Shown one piece after another: positions 6,166-14,433 of a DNA stretch of 64,000 nt. How positions within the stretch are numbered: the first letter of the stretch is position 1; the number at the start of each line of letters is the position of its first letter. Position numbers and translations under genes: made by a program. The notes beneath the pieces are model-generated. The model did not search any database, had not been told where the DNA came from, and worked only from the letters and a program-made list of their open reading frames with translations. Origin of the DNA: Agitococcus lubricus (lineage in GTDB: Bacteria; Pseudomonadota; Gammaproteobacteria; Pseudomonadales; Moraxellaceae); the NCBI RefSeq assembly GCF_003051055.1, contig NZ_QAON01000003.1, forward strand, positions 1-64,000. Direction: 5' to 3'.

Positions 6166-7308
6166 ATGGACGAATTTATTAAAAAAGTTATTCATCATGC
6201 CCAGCACGTCAAAAAAGTAGGGCACCTATGTACGACCGAAGAAACAACTAAACAAGCGCTCATTTTACCTGTGTTAGATATTTTGGGTTTTAGCCCTTAC
6301 GACCCCACACGCGTCAGAGCCGAACATAAGGCAGACTTTAAGGGAGCCAAGAGTGGAGAGAAGGTTGATTACGCTTTATTTTGCCAAAATAAATTGGTGA
6401 TGCTTATTGAAGCCAAAAACTATATTCAGACTCTTCCAAAGCATGATGCCCAGTTAGCACGTTATTTTAATTCGAGTGTTGATGTTTCTGTTGCCGCTAT
6501 TACTAACGGTCGGGAATGGCGCTTTTTTACAGACCTAAATAATAAAAACGTGATGGACGATGAGCCATTTCTAATCGTGGATTTTTCTACTAACCATGAG
6601 TCCAGTTATCAACATTTATATTTTTTTCAGCATGACCAATTCCAACCAGAAAAGCTCCGAGCCTTAGCCGAAGAAGGCCGCTATTTGGCACTGTTCCAAA
6701 AAATTGTGAGTAAAAATATTACAGGGAATAATTTAGATTATGTGCGCTTTATTGTTCAGCAAGCTAATTTGCAACGGCAATTAACTAGCAAATTACTTGA
6801 GAGCCTTGCTCCAATTGTCAAGCAGGCGACTGAAACGGTATTGGCCGATATGGCGATTATTGGCTTTATGCGTAATGCCCAAGGGGACAGAAAAACACTG
6901 GTTGGCTTTCCTCACGAAGATGAGGTTAACCCAAATAACTCTAAAATTATTACCACTGCCATCGAGAAAAAACTCTTTGAACTCACTCAAACCATATTGG
7001 CGGATTGTGCCAATGATGTGGTAATGAAGGATACTGAAAGTTACTTTGCAGTGTTGTATCAAGGTAAGGTGAATCGTTGGCTGTATCGTTACTATGGTGA
7101 CCGTAAAACGCCCAGTATTCAGTTTATTATTGAAATAGAAAATGTCCCTACCTTGTTTTCGGAGTTGATAAAGGCAGGGCTAACAATTCAAAACGGTAAT
7201 GTGGTACTGCCAACACCTGACGATATTTTACGTATTCCTCAAATTATTAAAGACTGCTACGACTATTGCCAGAATGATGAGAATTTTAGCAAGAGTCGGG
7301 TGGGGTAG
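6166..7308 (+). CDS. Solo HsdR-N-like PD-(D/E)XK nuclease protein, 380 aa
   Basis: The N-terminal ~150 residues match the type I restriction HsdR N-terminal nuclease fold (COG4748-like). TEETTKQALILPVLDILGF carries the leading Glu at 25/26, EKVDYALF gives Asp68, and LIEAKN gives Glu82-x-Lys84. ARYF and TNGREWRFFTDL follow as usual. The C-terminal ~200 residues are not recognised and contain no helicase motifs, and no methylase or specificity gene is adjacent. It stands alone between the phage immunity region and another cargo pair. A phage-defence role for the lysogen is likely by context but not shown. Confidence 0.72.
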   Translation: MDEFIKKVIHHAQHVKKVGHLCTTEETTKQALILPVLDILGFSPYDPTRVRAEHKADFKGAKSGEKVDYALFCQNKLVMLIEAKNYIQTLPKHDAQLARYFNSSVDVSVAAITNGREWRFFTDLNNKNVMDDEPFLIVDFSTNHESSYQHLYFFQHDQFQPEKLRALAEEGRYLALFQKIVSKNITGNNLDYVRFIVQQANLQRQLTSKLLESLAPIVKQATETVLADMAIIGFMRNAQGDRKTLVGFPHEDEVNPNNSKIITTAIEKKLFELTQTILADCANDVVMKDTESYFAVLYQGKVNRWLYRYYGDRKTPSIQFIIEIENVPTLFSELIKAGLTIQNGNVVLPTPDDILRIPQIIKDCYDYCQNDENFSKSRVG

Positions 7309-7506
7309 GTTGCAACGAAATATTTGTTTGATAAAGACTTGGTATACCTTCGTACGCAAAGGTTACATAGATTTATCATGTTGTTCTTATACATTATTCT
7401 GATGAGTAATAAATAAAAAATTTTACTAAAAATGAAAAGCATACATAGGCTTTCATCATTTAGTTATCAGCTACTCTTTGAGTAAAAATTAGTAAAGGAC
7501 TATCTC

Positions 7507-8475
7507 ATGCATAAAAATGAACGTGTTATTTATTTTGCCGACTTAATTGTTTCATCACATTCATCGAAGCAACAGGGCATTTCACCAAAACCGTTAATAG
7601 AGCTTGTGACATACCTTGACGCGCTAAAAAATACTGCTATTGCTAAAAAGAAATATGACGTTGATACTCAAACCATATATTTGGCAGACGTAATAGTTGA
7701 CAATGTCAGAAGAGAAGTGACTCTATTGATTAGTCGCTCTAATAAGAATGCCCCTGATCCTGTTTTTGTGAATCCAGACCGAAATACTCGTCGTGTTATT
7801 ACAATGCAAGATGATGAAGGTAGTGGTAGCTCTAGCCATATTGTTATTAAGCTAGATCACAAAGTTGGTATGCCTGACCGTTATTTAATGTTGATAGAAA
7901 TGGCGGTTGGTTTAGGTATTTCACGATTAGAAGCATACTTTAAATATTTACTGAAAGAAGTGGCTAAGGCTAACCCAATGGGTTTTTTGGTTAATGCTTT
8001 GGACGGTAGTATAGATGCATCAGGAAATCCTCGTCAGTACAAATATCGCTCTGAATTTGAGATTAGAGGTCATCTAAGTGGTGAGTTTTGGGATGAGTTA
8101 AATAAGGGTACTATTGAAGAGCTAGAAGTTTTTACTGAGTTAGGTTATCAAAATTTGTGGGATGATGGCGGATATGCTCGTGAAGAAAAGTCATCTGTAC
8201 ATATTAAGGTACGACCTGATAATACAATTACTAACTCAGCAATTGTTCGTATGGTAACAAGACGAGCTGCACCTAATTATGAAAGTGCTAGATTAAGATT
8301 CAAGACTCGTGAAAACTCAAATAGAGAAGTTTTTTTAAATGCTGATAGCTTAGATTTGGCTAGAGACTATATGTATGTTAAGCGACAGATTATTAACGGA
8401 TTTAATCCGCCATTAATTAGTGCTTATGATACAATTTATGAACCGATAGTGAGCAAAATTAAAACATTATTTTAG
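7507..8475 (+). CDS. Unrecognised cytosolic protein, 322 aa, first gene of a putative defence pair
   Basis: AAAGGA stands 9 bases before the ATG. No catalytic motif or known family is apparent. The protein looks soluble and mixed alpha/beta, with an acidic Gly/Ser loop (DDEGSGSSS near residues 102-110) followed by IVIKLDHKVGMPDRYLMLIEMAVG. The next gene, 10 bases downstream, encodes a four-TM membrane protein. A large soluble protein plus a small four-TM protein recalls lambda RexA/RexB (279 and 144 aa) and Kiwa (which has the membrane gene first), but I see no convincing sequence match to either. The pair is AT-richer than the late genes. Confidence 0.6.
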   Translation: MHKNERVIYFADLIVSSHSSKQQGISPKPLIELVTYLDALKNTAIAKKKYDVDTQTIYLADVIVDNVRREVTLLISRSNKNAPDPVFVNPDRNTRRVITMQDDEGSGSSSHIVIKLDHKVGMPDRYLMLIEMAVGLGISRLEAYFKYLLKEVAKANPMGFLVNALDGSIDASGNPRQYKYRSEFEIRGHLSGEFWDELNKGTIEELEVFTELGYQNLWDDGGYAREEKSSVHIKVRPDNTITNSAIVRMVTRRAAPNYESARLRFKTRENSNREVFLNADSLDLARDYMYVKRQIINGFNPPLISAYDTIYEPIVSKIKTLF

Positions 8476-8485
8476 GAGAATTAGG

Positions 8486-9058
8486 ATGATTCTTTACCAG
8501 CTTTCTCGACCATTTGCATATTTGTCGATTAAAAATCATCCTAGCAAAAAAGTATTTGACTGGATTTTTCCTGCTATTATTTCAATTACTCTTATGGTGA
8601 TGTTGTCACCTTTTTGGAGTGATATTAATTTCTATGGTAATGATGGATTAATTTCTAAACTCATGACCTTTTGCCAAACTCTGCCTGGATTCTTTCTTGC
8701 TGCATTATCTGTTATTGCAACATTTAGTAAAGTTGATATAGACCAGTTACTACCTGCACCAACTCCAAAAATTAAAGTTGAAGTGCGTGGAACAGTGAAT
8801 GAGATAGAACTGACTCGTAGACGTTTTTTGTGTATGTTGTTTTCTTTTTTGACTTTTGAAAGCTTGATACTGGCAATATTACCGTTGTTTATACTTGCAA
8901 TTGCACCAGCGGCCTCAAAAATTATTGCTGAAGGATGGAATACATTGGCTGCGATAACTTTTATTTTTGTATATCTATTCACGTTTTTTCAAATGCTGAC
9001 TGCTACCATGTTAGGTTTATATTATTTGGGTGATAGATTACATCAACCAAACATATAG
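8486..9058 (+). CDS. Four-TM membrane protein, 190 aa, second gene of the putative defence pair
   Basis: Hydrophobic segments lie at about residues 26-45, 63-82, 113-138 and 150-175, with a cytoplasmic-looking charged stretch between the second and third (PTPKIKVEVRGTVNEIELTRRR). It begins 10 bases after the preceding gene with GGAGAATTAGG as ribosome site, so the two are one operon. By analogy with RexB it could be a membrane effector gated by the soluble partner. That is inference from architecture only. Confidence 0.6.
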   Translation: MILYQLSRPFAYLSIKNHPSKKVFDWIFPAIISITLMVMLSPFWSDINFYGNDGLISKLMTFCQTLPGFFLAALSVIATFSKVDIDQLLPAPTPKIKVEVRGTVNEIELTRRRFLCMLFSFLTFESLILAILPLFILAIAPAASKIIAEGWNTLAAITFIFVYLFTFFQMLTATMLGLYYLGDRLHQPNI

Positions 9059-9122
9059 TTAAAACTTTCTAATTATCCTATAAAACATAATACACTGGTG
9101 TGCCTTGTGAGAGTATTTGTAA

Positions 9123-9350
9123 TTAACCAAGCCGATTAAATTTATTATCAATCTTGTTTAATGCCTCTTGCAGCATGGCTAATTGTTGAATCTTGCGCTC
9201 AATTTCTAACTGTTGTTGAGCAAAGGACTGCTCAAAATTTAAGTCAAAACCAACTTCATCACTCAATTCAATAAGTAAATCAAGAGCAGCATCTTTGCTT
9301 TTTAACCATTCAATTTTATTGGCGAGGGTGTGTTTGTTTAAGCAGCTCAT
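9123..9350 (-). CDS. Hypothetical coiled-coil protein, 75 aa
   Basis: A helical protein with a coiled-coil C-terminal half (QQQLEIERKIQQLAMLQEALNKI). It follows the 91 aa gene by 15 bases on the same strand. The pair is opposite in direction to its neighbours. No family recognised. Confidence 0.5.
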   Translation of the reverse strand: MSCLNKHTLANKIEWLKSKDAALDLLIELSDEVGFDLNFEQSFAQQQLEIERKIQQLAMLQEALNKIDNKFNRLG

Positions 9351-9365
9351 TTTCTATATTCCTAG

Positions 9366-9641
9366 TTAACCTTGATAACCAATATCTAATAACGATTTTG
9401 TAAAATAACTCCGCCATGTTTCTACTTGCCATTTTAAAGAGTGTCCACAATCTAATTCATTAGCCGCATGGCGACCCCACTTAGAATCCAACAAATCACG
9501 CGCTTGTTCTTGGCTTAACTCTTGCTCTTCAACCAAGAGCTTCATCGCCTTATTCCATTCTTTTTTAGCGTTTTTACCGTTAATTAAACAAGTACCATAA
9601 AAGCCCCAGCCTTCGTTTGTTGTTTGCAAGTATTTTGACAT
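9366..9641 (-). CDS. Conserved hypothetical protein, 91 aa
   Basis: The start at the ATG at 9641 is preferred because TTAGGAACATAAAA gives it a ribosome site. An upstream TTG at 9659 is in frame but lacks one. The sequence GWGFYGT...AWNKAM-like core followed by LLDSKWGRHAANEL resembles short uncharacterised proteins carried on plasmids and transposons whose core reads LDSrhGRHfAd. Its function is unknown. It forms a two-gene unit with the 75 aa gene downstream. Confidence 0.55.
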   Translation of the reverse strand: MSKYLQTTNEGWGFYGTCLINGKNAKKEWNKAMKLLVEEQELSQEQARDLLDSKWGRHAANELDCGHSLKWQVETWRSYFTKSLLDIGYQG

Positions 9642-9728
9642 TTTTATGTTCCTAATCAAGTGCTTATGTCGAACACTATATAATACTGTTGAGGTGAAGT
9701 GTAGCGAATAAATATAACTCTAGGGGTA

Positions 9729-9757
9729 TTGTTTTGTATTTATTTTGGGGTTATAAT
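9729..9757 (+). promoter_or_regulatory. Sigma-70 promoter for hicAB
   Basis: TTGTTT (9729-9734), a 17-base spacer and a perfect TATAAT (9752-9757) precede hicA by 28 bases. AGGCGGAGG at 9772-9780 supplies the ribosome site. HicB normally represses such a promoter, but no operator dyad was identified. Confidence 0.7.
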
Positions 9758-9785
9758 AACTACATCAAAATAGGCGGAGGGCAAA

Positions 9786-9968
9786 ATGGATAGTCGAACA
9801 CTGATAAAAAAGGTGCAAGACGATGGGTGGTTTTTAGTTAGGATTACGGGTAGTCATCATCACTATAAACATGCAACAAAAAGTGGATTAGTGACGATAC
9901 CTCACCCAAAAAAAGACTTAACGATAAAAACTGTTAATAGCATCTTAAAACAAGCTGGCCTCAAGTGA
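9786..9968 (+). CDS. hicA: HicA mRNA interferase toxin
   Basis: At 60 aa it is a full-length HicA. MDSRTLIKKVQDDGWFLVRITGSHHHYKH contains the catalytic His of the GSHHH motif in the dsRBD-like fold, and TIPHPKKDL plus KTVNSILKQAG complete the family pattern. HicA cleaves mRNA when free of its antitoxin. Toxin-first order is usual for this family. A perfect hairpin spans the stop codon, upstream of hicB. Confidence 0.92.
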   Translation: MDSRTLIKKVQDDGWFLVRITGSHHHYKHATKSGLVTIPHPKKDLTIKTVNSILKQAGLK

Positions 9969-9974
9969 GGCCAG
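9955..9974 (+). promoter_or_regulatory. Hairpin across the hicA stop codon
   Basis: Arms CTGGCCTCA (9955-9963) and TGAGGCCAG (9966-9974) form a near-continuous stem that includes the TGA stop of hicA and lies 38 bases before hicB. It lacks a T-run, so it is unlikely to terminate. It could tune the toxin/antitoxin ratio. Role inferred. Confidence 0.5.
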
Positions 9975-10012
9975 ACTTGGCTATCCATGAGCCTTAAATG
10001 ATGAGGTGAAAA

Positions 10013-10417
10013 ATGTTGTATCCAATTGCGATTGAATTAGGTGATGAGACCCATGCCTTTTGTGTGACTGTGCCTGATATTGCAGGCTGTTTTTCGGCAG
10101 GTGATACCTTAGATGAAGCCATGTTGAATGTGCGTGAGGCCATAGAAGGTCATTTGTCTGTATTAGCAGATGATGGTGAAGATATTCCTGTGGCTTCAAG
10201 CCTTGAGGCACATCGTCAGAATCCTGATTTTGAGGGTTATGTTTGGGCGATTGTTGATATTGATATTAGCCGTTTTATGGGTAAATCCGAAAAAATCAAT
10301 GTGACATTACCCAGTCGATTAATTCATTTAATTGACAATAAGGTAACAAATGACAGCCGCTATAAGTCACGTTCGGGCTTTTTGGCGGCAGGGGCGGAGT
10401 TGTTGTTGCGCGGTTAA
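10013..10417 (+). CDS. hicB: HicB antitoxin
   Basis: The N-terminal ~65 residues (YPIAIELGDE...FCVTVPDIAGCFSAGDTLDEAMLNVREAIEGHL) are the HicB partial-RNase-H fold that blocks HicA. The C-terminal ~45 residues (KINVTLPSRLIHLIDNKV...YKSRSGFLAAGAE) are an RHH DNA-binding domain for autoregulation. The stop overlaps the convergent stop of the D gene, so the TA pair sits directly against the phage late region. It probably stabilises the prophage. Confidence 0.92.
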   Translation: MLYPIAIELGDETHAFCVTVPDIAGCFSAGDTLDEAMLNVREAIEGHLSVLADDGEDIPVASSLEAHRQNPDFEGYVWAIVDIDISRFMGKSEKINVTLPSRLIHLIDNKVTNDSRYKSRSGFLAAGAELLLRG

Positions 10418-11403
10418 ATCAACGTCTCCAGCTCCAAGCCTGTTGTCAGCCCTGAGCCATTCAAATGATGAGTGGCTTTGGTGACTAGCCATTGATGGCT
10501 GTTAATCTCAGCCTTAAAGCCATTGAGCTTAATGGGTGTTTCGGGTGTAATCTCAGGACGACCCAAGGCTAATGTATAGCTAAATGTAGCCACATTACGC
10601 TTGTTGCGGTTAAGTTCGGCTTGTGCCGCGTGTTTGGCTTCGGCCTCATTTTTATAGGTTTTACGAATCACCTTGAGCTTATCGCTTGAGCCAACAATCA
10701 CTTCTTGGCGTTTTGAGCCTTTTTTATCTGCCCAATACGTTTTTACGCCCGTGTAATTGCTGTCACGCTCAACAATGCTGTAGCGGTGTTGGTCGCCTTT
10801 TTGTCGGGTGAGGGTAATCGTCGGAATAGCTTTGCCACTTACCGTTGTGGCTTGGCCTGCCTTAAACAGCATTAAATAACCTGACTTAACCGTGACAATC
10901 GCATCGTAATCTTTGGCTAAGCGAGAGAGTAGGTTAAGGTCACTTTCGTCTGTTTGGTCAACGTGAGCAATGTTAACGCTTGCCAGTTCTTTACTTACTT
11001 TGGGCGTTAATTTATGAGATTTGGCAATGGTGGCAACAATCTCACCCAATGTTTTAGCGTGGTAACTGGTGGCTTTTTTTGCTTGTATGTTGTCGTTAAA
11101 GTCTGCGCTGCGAGCTTTAATTGATAGTTTGTCGGGAGAGCCTGAGTGTTCAACCTCGTCAACCGTAAACGAGCCTTTGTTGATTAAGCCAGTCTCTGCC
11201 CAACCGAGTGATAATTGAATGTTTGCACCACGTTTGGGAATGGCCAATTTACCGTCGCCATCATCCAGCACCAATTCTAATTCGTCTGCCTCGAGGCCGC
11301 GATTATCGGTGAGCGTGAGAGATTCGAGGCGGTCTTGGATTTTGGCAGAAATATCAATGCCACCAACGATTAGCTTAAAGTCAGGCTCGTTGTGACCATT
11401 CAT
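10414..11403 (-). CDS. D: Tail protein gpD (late control D)
   Basis: At 329 aa this fits P2 gpD, the hub and tail-tube-initiation protein related to T4 gp27. It opens with FKLIVGGIDIS followed by DRLESLTLTDNRGLEADELEL, the start typical of the late-control gene D family, and the C-terminal part has the SYTLALGRPEITPETPIKLNGF stretch. It overlaps gpU by 4 bases. It is the last gene of the late block and meets hicB end to end. Confidence 0.92.
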   Translation of the reverse strand: MNGHNEPDFKLIVGGIDISAKIQDRLESLTLTDNRGLEADELELVLDDGDGKLAIPKRGANIQLSLGWAETGLINKGSFTVDEVEHSGSPDKLSIKARSADFNDNIQAKKATSYHAKTLGEIVATIAKSHKLTPKVSKELASVNIAHVDQTDESDLNLLSRLAKDYDAIVTVKSGYLMLFKAGQATTVSGKAIPTITLTRQKGDQHRYSIVERDSNYTGVKTYWADKKGSKRQEVIVGSSDKLKVIRKTYKNEAEAKHAAQAELNRNKRNVATFSYTLALGRPEITPETPIKLNGFKAEINSHQWLVTKATHHLNGSGLTTGLELETLI

Positions 11404-11846
11404 AATTCTTCAATGCCTTCTAAGATTAAATCGCCTAAAAGGTCGACTCGATTGTCATCGACACGTTTTAAGTTAAGGTCAAAGTCGATTTTTTTAGCTT
11501 GGCCATTACTCAAAAATATGCTCTTGGTTTCGTTTAACTCGGTAATAATCCATAAACCATAAAATCGGCCAGCTCCATCAATTAAAGTCCATGCTTTGCC
11601 TGTGTCAGCCATTGAGCGTAAATAACTGAGGCTAATGGCTTTGCCTGCAATTTCAGGGCGTAGTTCACCTTTAAGAGCGATAGTATCAGACCCTAAGCCA
11701 ATAAATTGTTGGCGTGGCCGTACGTTAAGCACGGGTGTTTCGGCAAACCGCCAAGAGGTTTGCCGTTGAAGTTCTTGGTAGCTAAGGGTAGGGAGGCTAA
11801 ACACAAATAGGCCAAGAGCAAGCATCATAAGCAAGTCCTTAATCAA
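11400..11846 (-). CDS. U: Tail protein gpU
   Basis: A 148 aa protein of the P2 gpU family, which caps or completes the tail. The N-terminus is hydrophobic (MMLALGLFVFSLPTLSYQELQRQTSWRFAE), where the FVF-L-T-yqel-R pattern is the family signature rather than a signal peptide. WTLIDGAGRFYGLWIITEL is the conserved middle. It overlaps T (8 bases) and D (4 bases). Confidence 0.9.
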   Translation of the reverse strand: MIKDLLMMLALGLFVFSLPTLSYQELQRQTSWRFAETPVLNVRPRQQFIGLGSDTIALKGELRPEIAGKAISLSYLRSMADTGKAWTLIDGAGRFYGLWIITELNETKSIFLSNGQAKKIDFDLNLKRVDDNRVDLLGDLILEGIEEL

Positions 11847-14316
11847 TATCGGTTAAAGAGGCGCGTTGACGAGATTGTTTGCTGCGTTCGTGCTGTTCAA
11901 TTTGTTGACGGACTAAAGTAGCCAATTTTTTCTCATCCATCCCTTGAGCAGCATGGATGGTGATGTGGAAGACAGATTGTCCACCTGAGGCCATTGGTGA
12001 GCGAGGGCTAATTGGTGGACGGTTATCAATGGGTGTGGCTGCCGCTGTGGTGATTGCACCACCAAGCATTAAGCCAGCAGCACTTTGTTGAAGACGTTTG
12101 CTTAGCCCAATTACTGTGTTAAGCGGAGAGTTTTGGTTGTTTGCCAAGCCTTGATTAAGTCCAGCCATCGTGTGCAAGCCAATTTCGGCAAAGACACGGG
12201 AAGGAGATTTGATGCCTAATTTCTCTTTGACGGTATTGCTAATACTATCGCCAATTTCTGCAATTTTTGTTTTGACAGCTTCCCATTTACTCGAAATACC
12301 TTGCCATAGTCCATCAATGATTTGGCCACCGATGGTCATAAATTGTTGGGGAATGCTACGGACATAAGCGACAATACCTGACCACAAATTGATAAAGAAG
12401 GCTTTAATGGGCGCCCAGTGTTGATAAATTAAATAGACGGCTGTGGCAATTAAGCCAATAGCTAACAGCAAGGGATTGGCTAATAACAAGCGACCTAAGC
12501 CCATAATGGCAAAACCGACTACACGAATGGCAGTACCAATCGCCTTTAAAATACCGATAAAGTTAAAGCCATTTAGTCCTAAATAACCCAACATAAAGCG
12601 CAAAGCAGCAAACGGAACAAGCACCCCAGCAACCGCAATGGTTAAGCCTCCTAAGACAACTAAAGTAATGGCTAACAAGCCTAAAAACTTCATAATCGCA
12701 TTGGAGAGAATAGGATTTTCTTTCGCCCACTCACCAATGCCTTCAGAAACATCAGCCAGCCATGTTGTTAAGGCTTTTAATTCGGGCGCAATCGCCTCAC
12801 CAAAATTGGCCATTGCATTGGTAAATGTGCCTGTTGCCGAATCCCAAAGGTTTTTGAGCGTACCGAGTTGTTGATTCACACGTTTTTGTAAATCAGCTTG
12901 AGCAGACATTTTACCTAGAGTGTCGTTATAGCCGTCTTGTCCTTTATCAATCAGTAAGTTTAAGGCTTGAATCGTTTCGGAGTCATTACCAAATAGACCA
13001 CTTAATAACGGTAAGCGGTCTTCGGTGCTCATGGCTTTAAGCTGGTTCAGTTGCTTAAACATATTATCTAAACCGCCAAACTCACCTTTACCGTTGGTAA
13101 AGTCCATATTGAAGTTTTTACCAGTCGCTTTTTTGAAGTCGTCTAACTGTTTTTTGATGTTGCCTGTATCCATCATTTTGGCAAAAATTTTACTGTAAGC
13201 ATTGCCAGCCGCTTCCCCCGACATAGCCGCTTGGTCTGCCATCACCAACAGCGGAGCCATCGCCTGAGCACCTTTTAAGCCTTCCGCTTTAATGGTTTTC
13301 ATGCCTGCCGCTAATTTGGCAAAACCACTGAGCATATTGGTTTTATCAACACCCAAGTAATAGCTACGCTGAATGGTGTCCATCAAGCCCATCATATCGC
13401 CTTCAGCGGTGCGTGTGGCATCTTGCAGCTTAGCCGCAAATTCTGCTGCTTCTTCAAACGGCATTTTCATTTGTACGGCTAAATAGCCCGATGCCTCACC
13501 CACGCCGCCTAAAATGGCTTTAAATGACATCCCTTGTTTAACAAGCATGGCCATCATGTTTTGAAAGTCGGCAGTCGTACCAGGTAGGCTATTGCCTAGT
13601 TTGGTAGCCAGTGCATTAATTTGCTCAAACTCAGGTGCGACTTGACCATTAGACTTCATCATGGCAACACGGAGTTGCGTGGCGGCATCTTCGTTATCGG
13701 CATAGGCTTTCACAGGTACAGAGAGAGCTGCACCTGTCGCAGCTCCAGTCATCATCATACTTGTACCTTTCCCTGCCAACTCTCGACTTTGTTGCATGGT
13801 TTGCTGATACTGGCGGTTAATCTCATTTAATCGTCTGAGTCGCTCTTGTTGTTCCCTAATCGCTTGGTTGGCGCGTGCCATATCAGCCGCTAAACGCTGC
13901 TCATGTTGGCCTAAGTTATTAACATCAATGCCTGCTTGTTGTAATCGTTGCCTGACTTGCTGTAGCTGTTGTGTATGGTCGGTTTCGGCCTGAGTAAGAC
14001 GATTAACCGCTAACTGCTGCCGTTGCAAGTCGCGTATCATTTTTTGTGTAGGGTTTGAGGTGGCCGCAATAGCTGCTTGCATTTGTTGCAATTTTTGACG
14101 TGCTTGGCCGAGTTCTTGTTGGGTGTCGGCCAAGCCACGGGTAAGCTGCTTAAAGCTATTAATATCACCTTGCTGTTGTTGTAGCTGGCGTAATTGTTGG
14201 CGTGCTGTTTGTAAGGCATTAGCAGCCCGCTGACTCCCTCCCGTAATTTGGCGAAGTGGGGCAGTAGCACGGTCAATCACATTTAAAATAGCCTGTAGCT
14301 GTAAATTATTCGCCAT
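11839..14316 (-). CDS. T: Tail tape-measure protein gpT
   Basis: At 825 aa this is the largest phage gene, as expected for a tape measure that sets tail length. Residues ~10-190 are Gln-rich coiled coil (LQQQQGDINSFKQLTRGLADTQQELGQ). The central part matches the PhageMin_tail/TP901 core (AYADNEDAATQLRVAMM, GTTADFQNMMAMLVKQGM). Several hydrophobic segments lie around residues 540-640. A tail GIKSPSRVFAEIGLHTMAGLNQGL is typical of these proteins. Its start lies within the end of the E' frame. Confidence 0.92.
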   Translation of the reverse strand: MANNLQLQAILNVIDRATAPLRQITGGSQRAANALQTARQQLRQLQQQQGDINSFKQLTRGLADTQQELGQARQKLQQMQAAIAATSNPTQKMIRDLQRQQLAVNRLTQAETDHTQQLQQVRQRLQQAGIDVNNLGQHEQRLAADMARANQAIREQQERLRRLNEINRQYQQTMQQSRELAGKGTSMMMTGAATGAALSVPVKAYADNEDAATQLRVAMMKSNGQVAPEFEQINALATKLGNSLPGTTADFQNMMAMLVKQGMSFKAILGGVGEASGYLAVQMKMPFEEAAEFAAKLQDATRTAEGDMMGLMDTIQRSYYLGVDKTNMLSGFAKLAAGMKTIKAEGLKGAQAMAPLLVMADQAAMSGEAAGNAYSKIFAKMMDTGNIKKQLDDFKKATGKNFNMDFTNGKGEFGGLDNMFKQLNQLKAMSTEDRLPLLSGLFGNDSETIQALNLLIDKGQDGYNDTLGKMSAQADLQKRVNQQLGTLKNLWDSATGTFTNAMANFGEAIAPELKALTTWLADVSEGIGEWAKENPILSNAIMKFLGLLAITLVVLGGLTIAVAGVLVPFAALRFMLGYLGLNGFNFIGILKAIGTAIRVVGFAIMGLGRLLLANPLLLAIGLIATAVYLIYQHWAPIKAFFINLWSGIVAYVRSIPQQFMTIGGQIIDGLWQGISSKWEAVKTKIAEIGDSISNTVKEKLGIKSPSRVFAEIGLHTMAGLNQGLANNQNSPLNTVIGLSKRLQQSAAGLMLGGAITTAAATPIDNRPPISPRSPMASGGQSVFHITIHAAQGMDEKKLATLVRQQIEQHERSKQSRQRASLTDID

Positions 14317-14425
14317 CTGTCTCTACTCGTTGCCGTGCTTGTTCGCGCCAGTCCATCAATTCCTCTAGTGACATGTCACTCATGGCTTGTGGTGGCCAAT
14401 GAAAGACCACCGCAATGTCAGCCAT
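14306..14425 (-). CDS. E': GpE' tail assembly extension, reached by frameshift
   Basis: A 39 aa frame from ATG 14425 (MADIAVVFHWPPQAMSDMSLEELMDWREQA) matches the short P2 GpE' family with its FHWPP motif. The frame is open back to a T TTT TTC slippery heptamer in E and lies in the -1 frame. It is therefore expected to be made as an E-E' fusion, a tail assembly chaperone for the tape measure, as in P2. It overlaps the T start by 11 bases. Confidence 0.85.
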   Translation of the reverse strand: MADIAVVFHWPPQAMSDMSLEELMDWREQARQRVETDGE

Positions 14426-14433
14426 TGCATCTT

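Noticed and set aside
8632-8982. Minus-strand frame opposite the four-TM protein gene
   Set aside because: Composition mirrors the membrane-protein codons on the other strand. No start signal.
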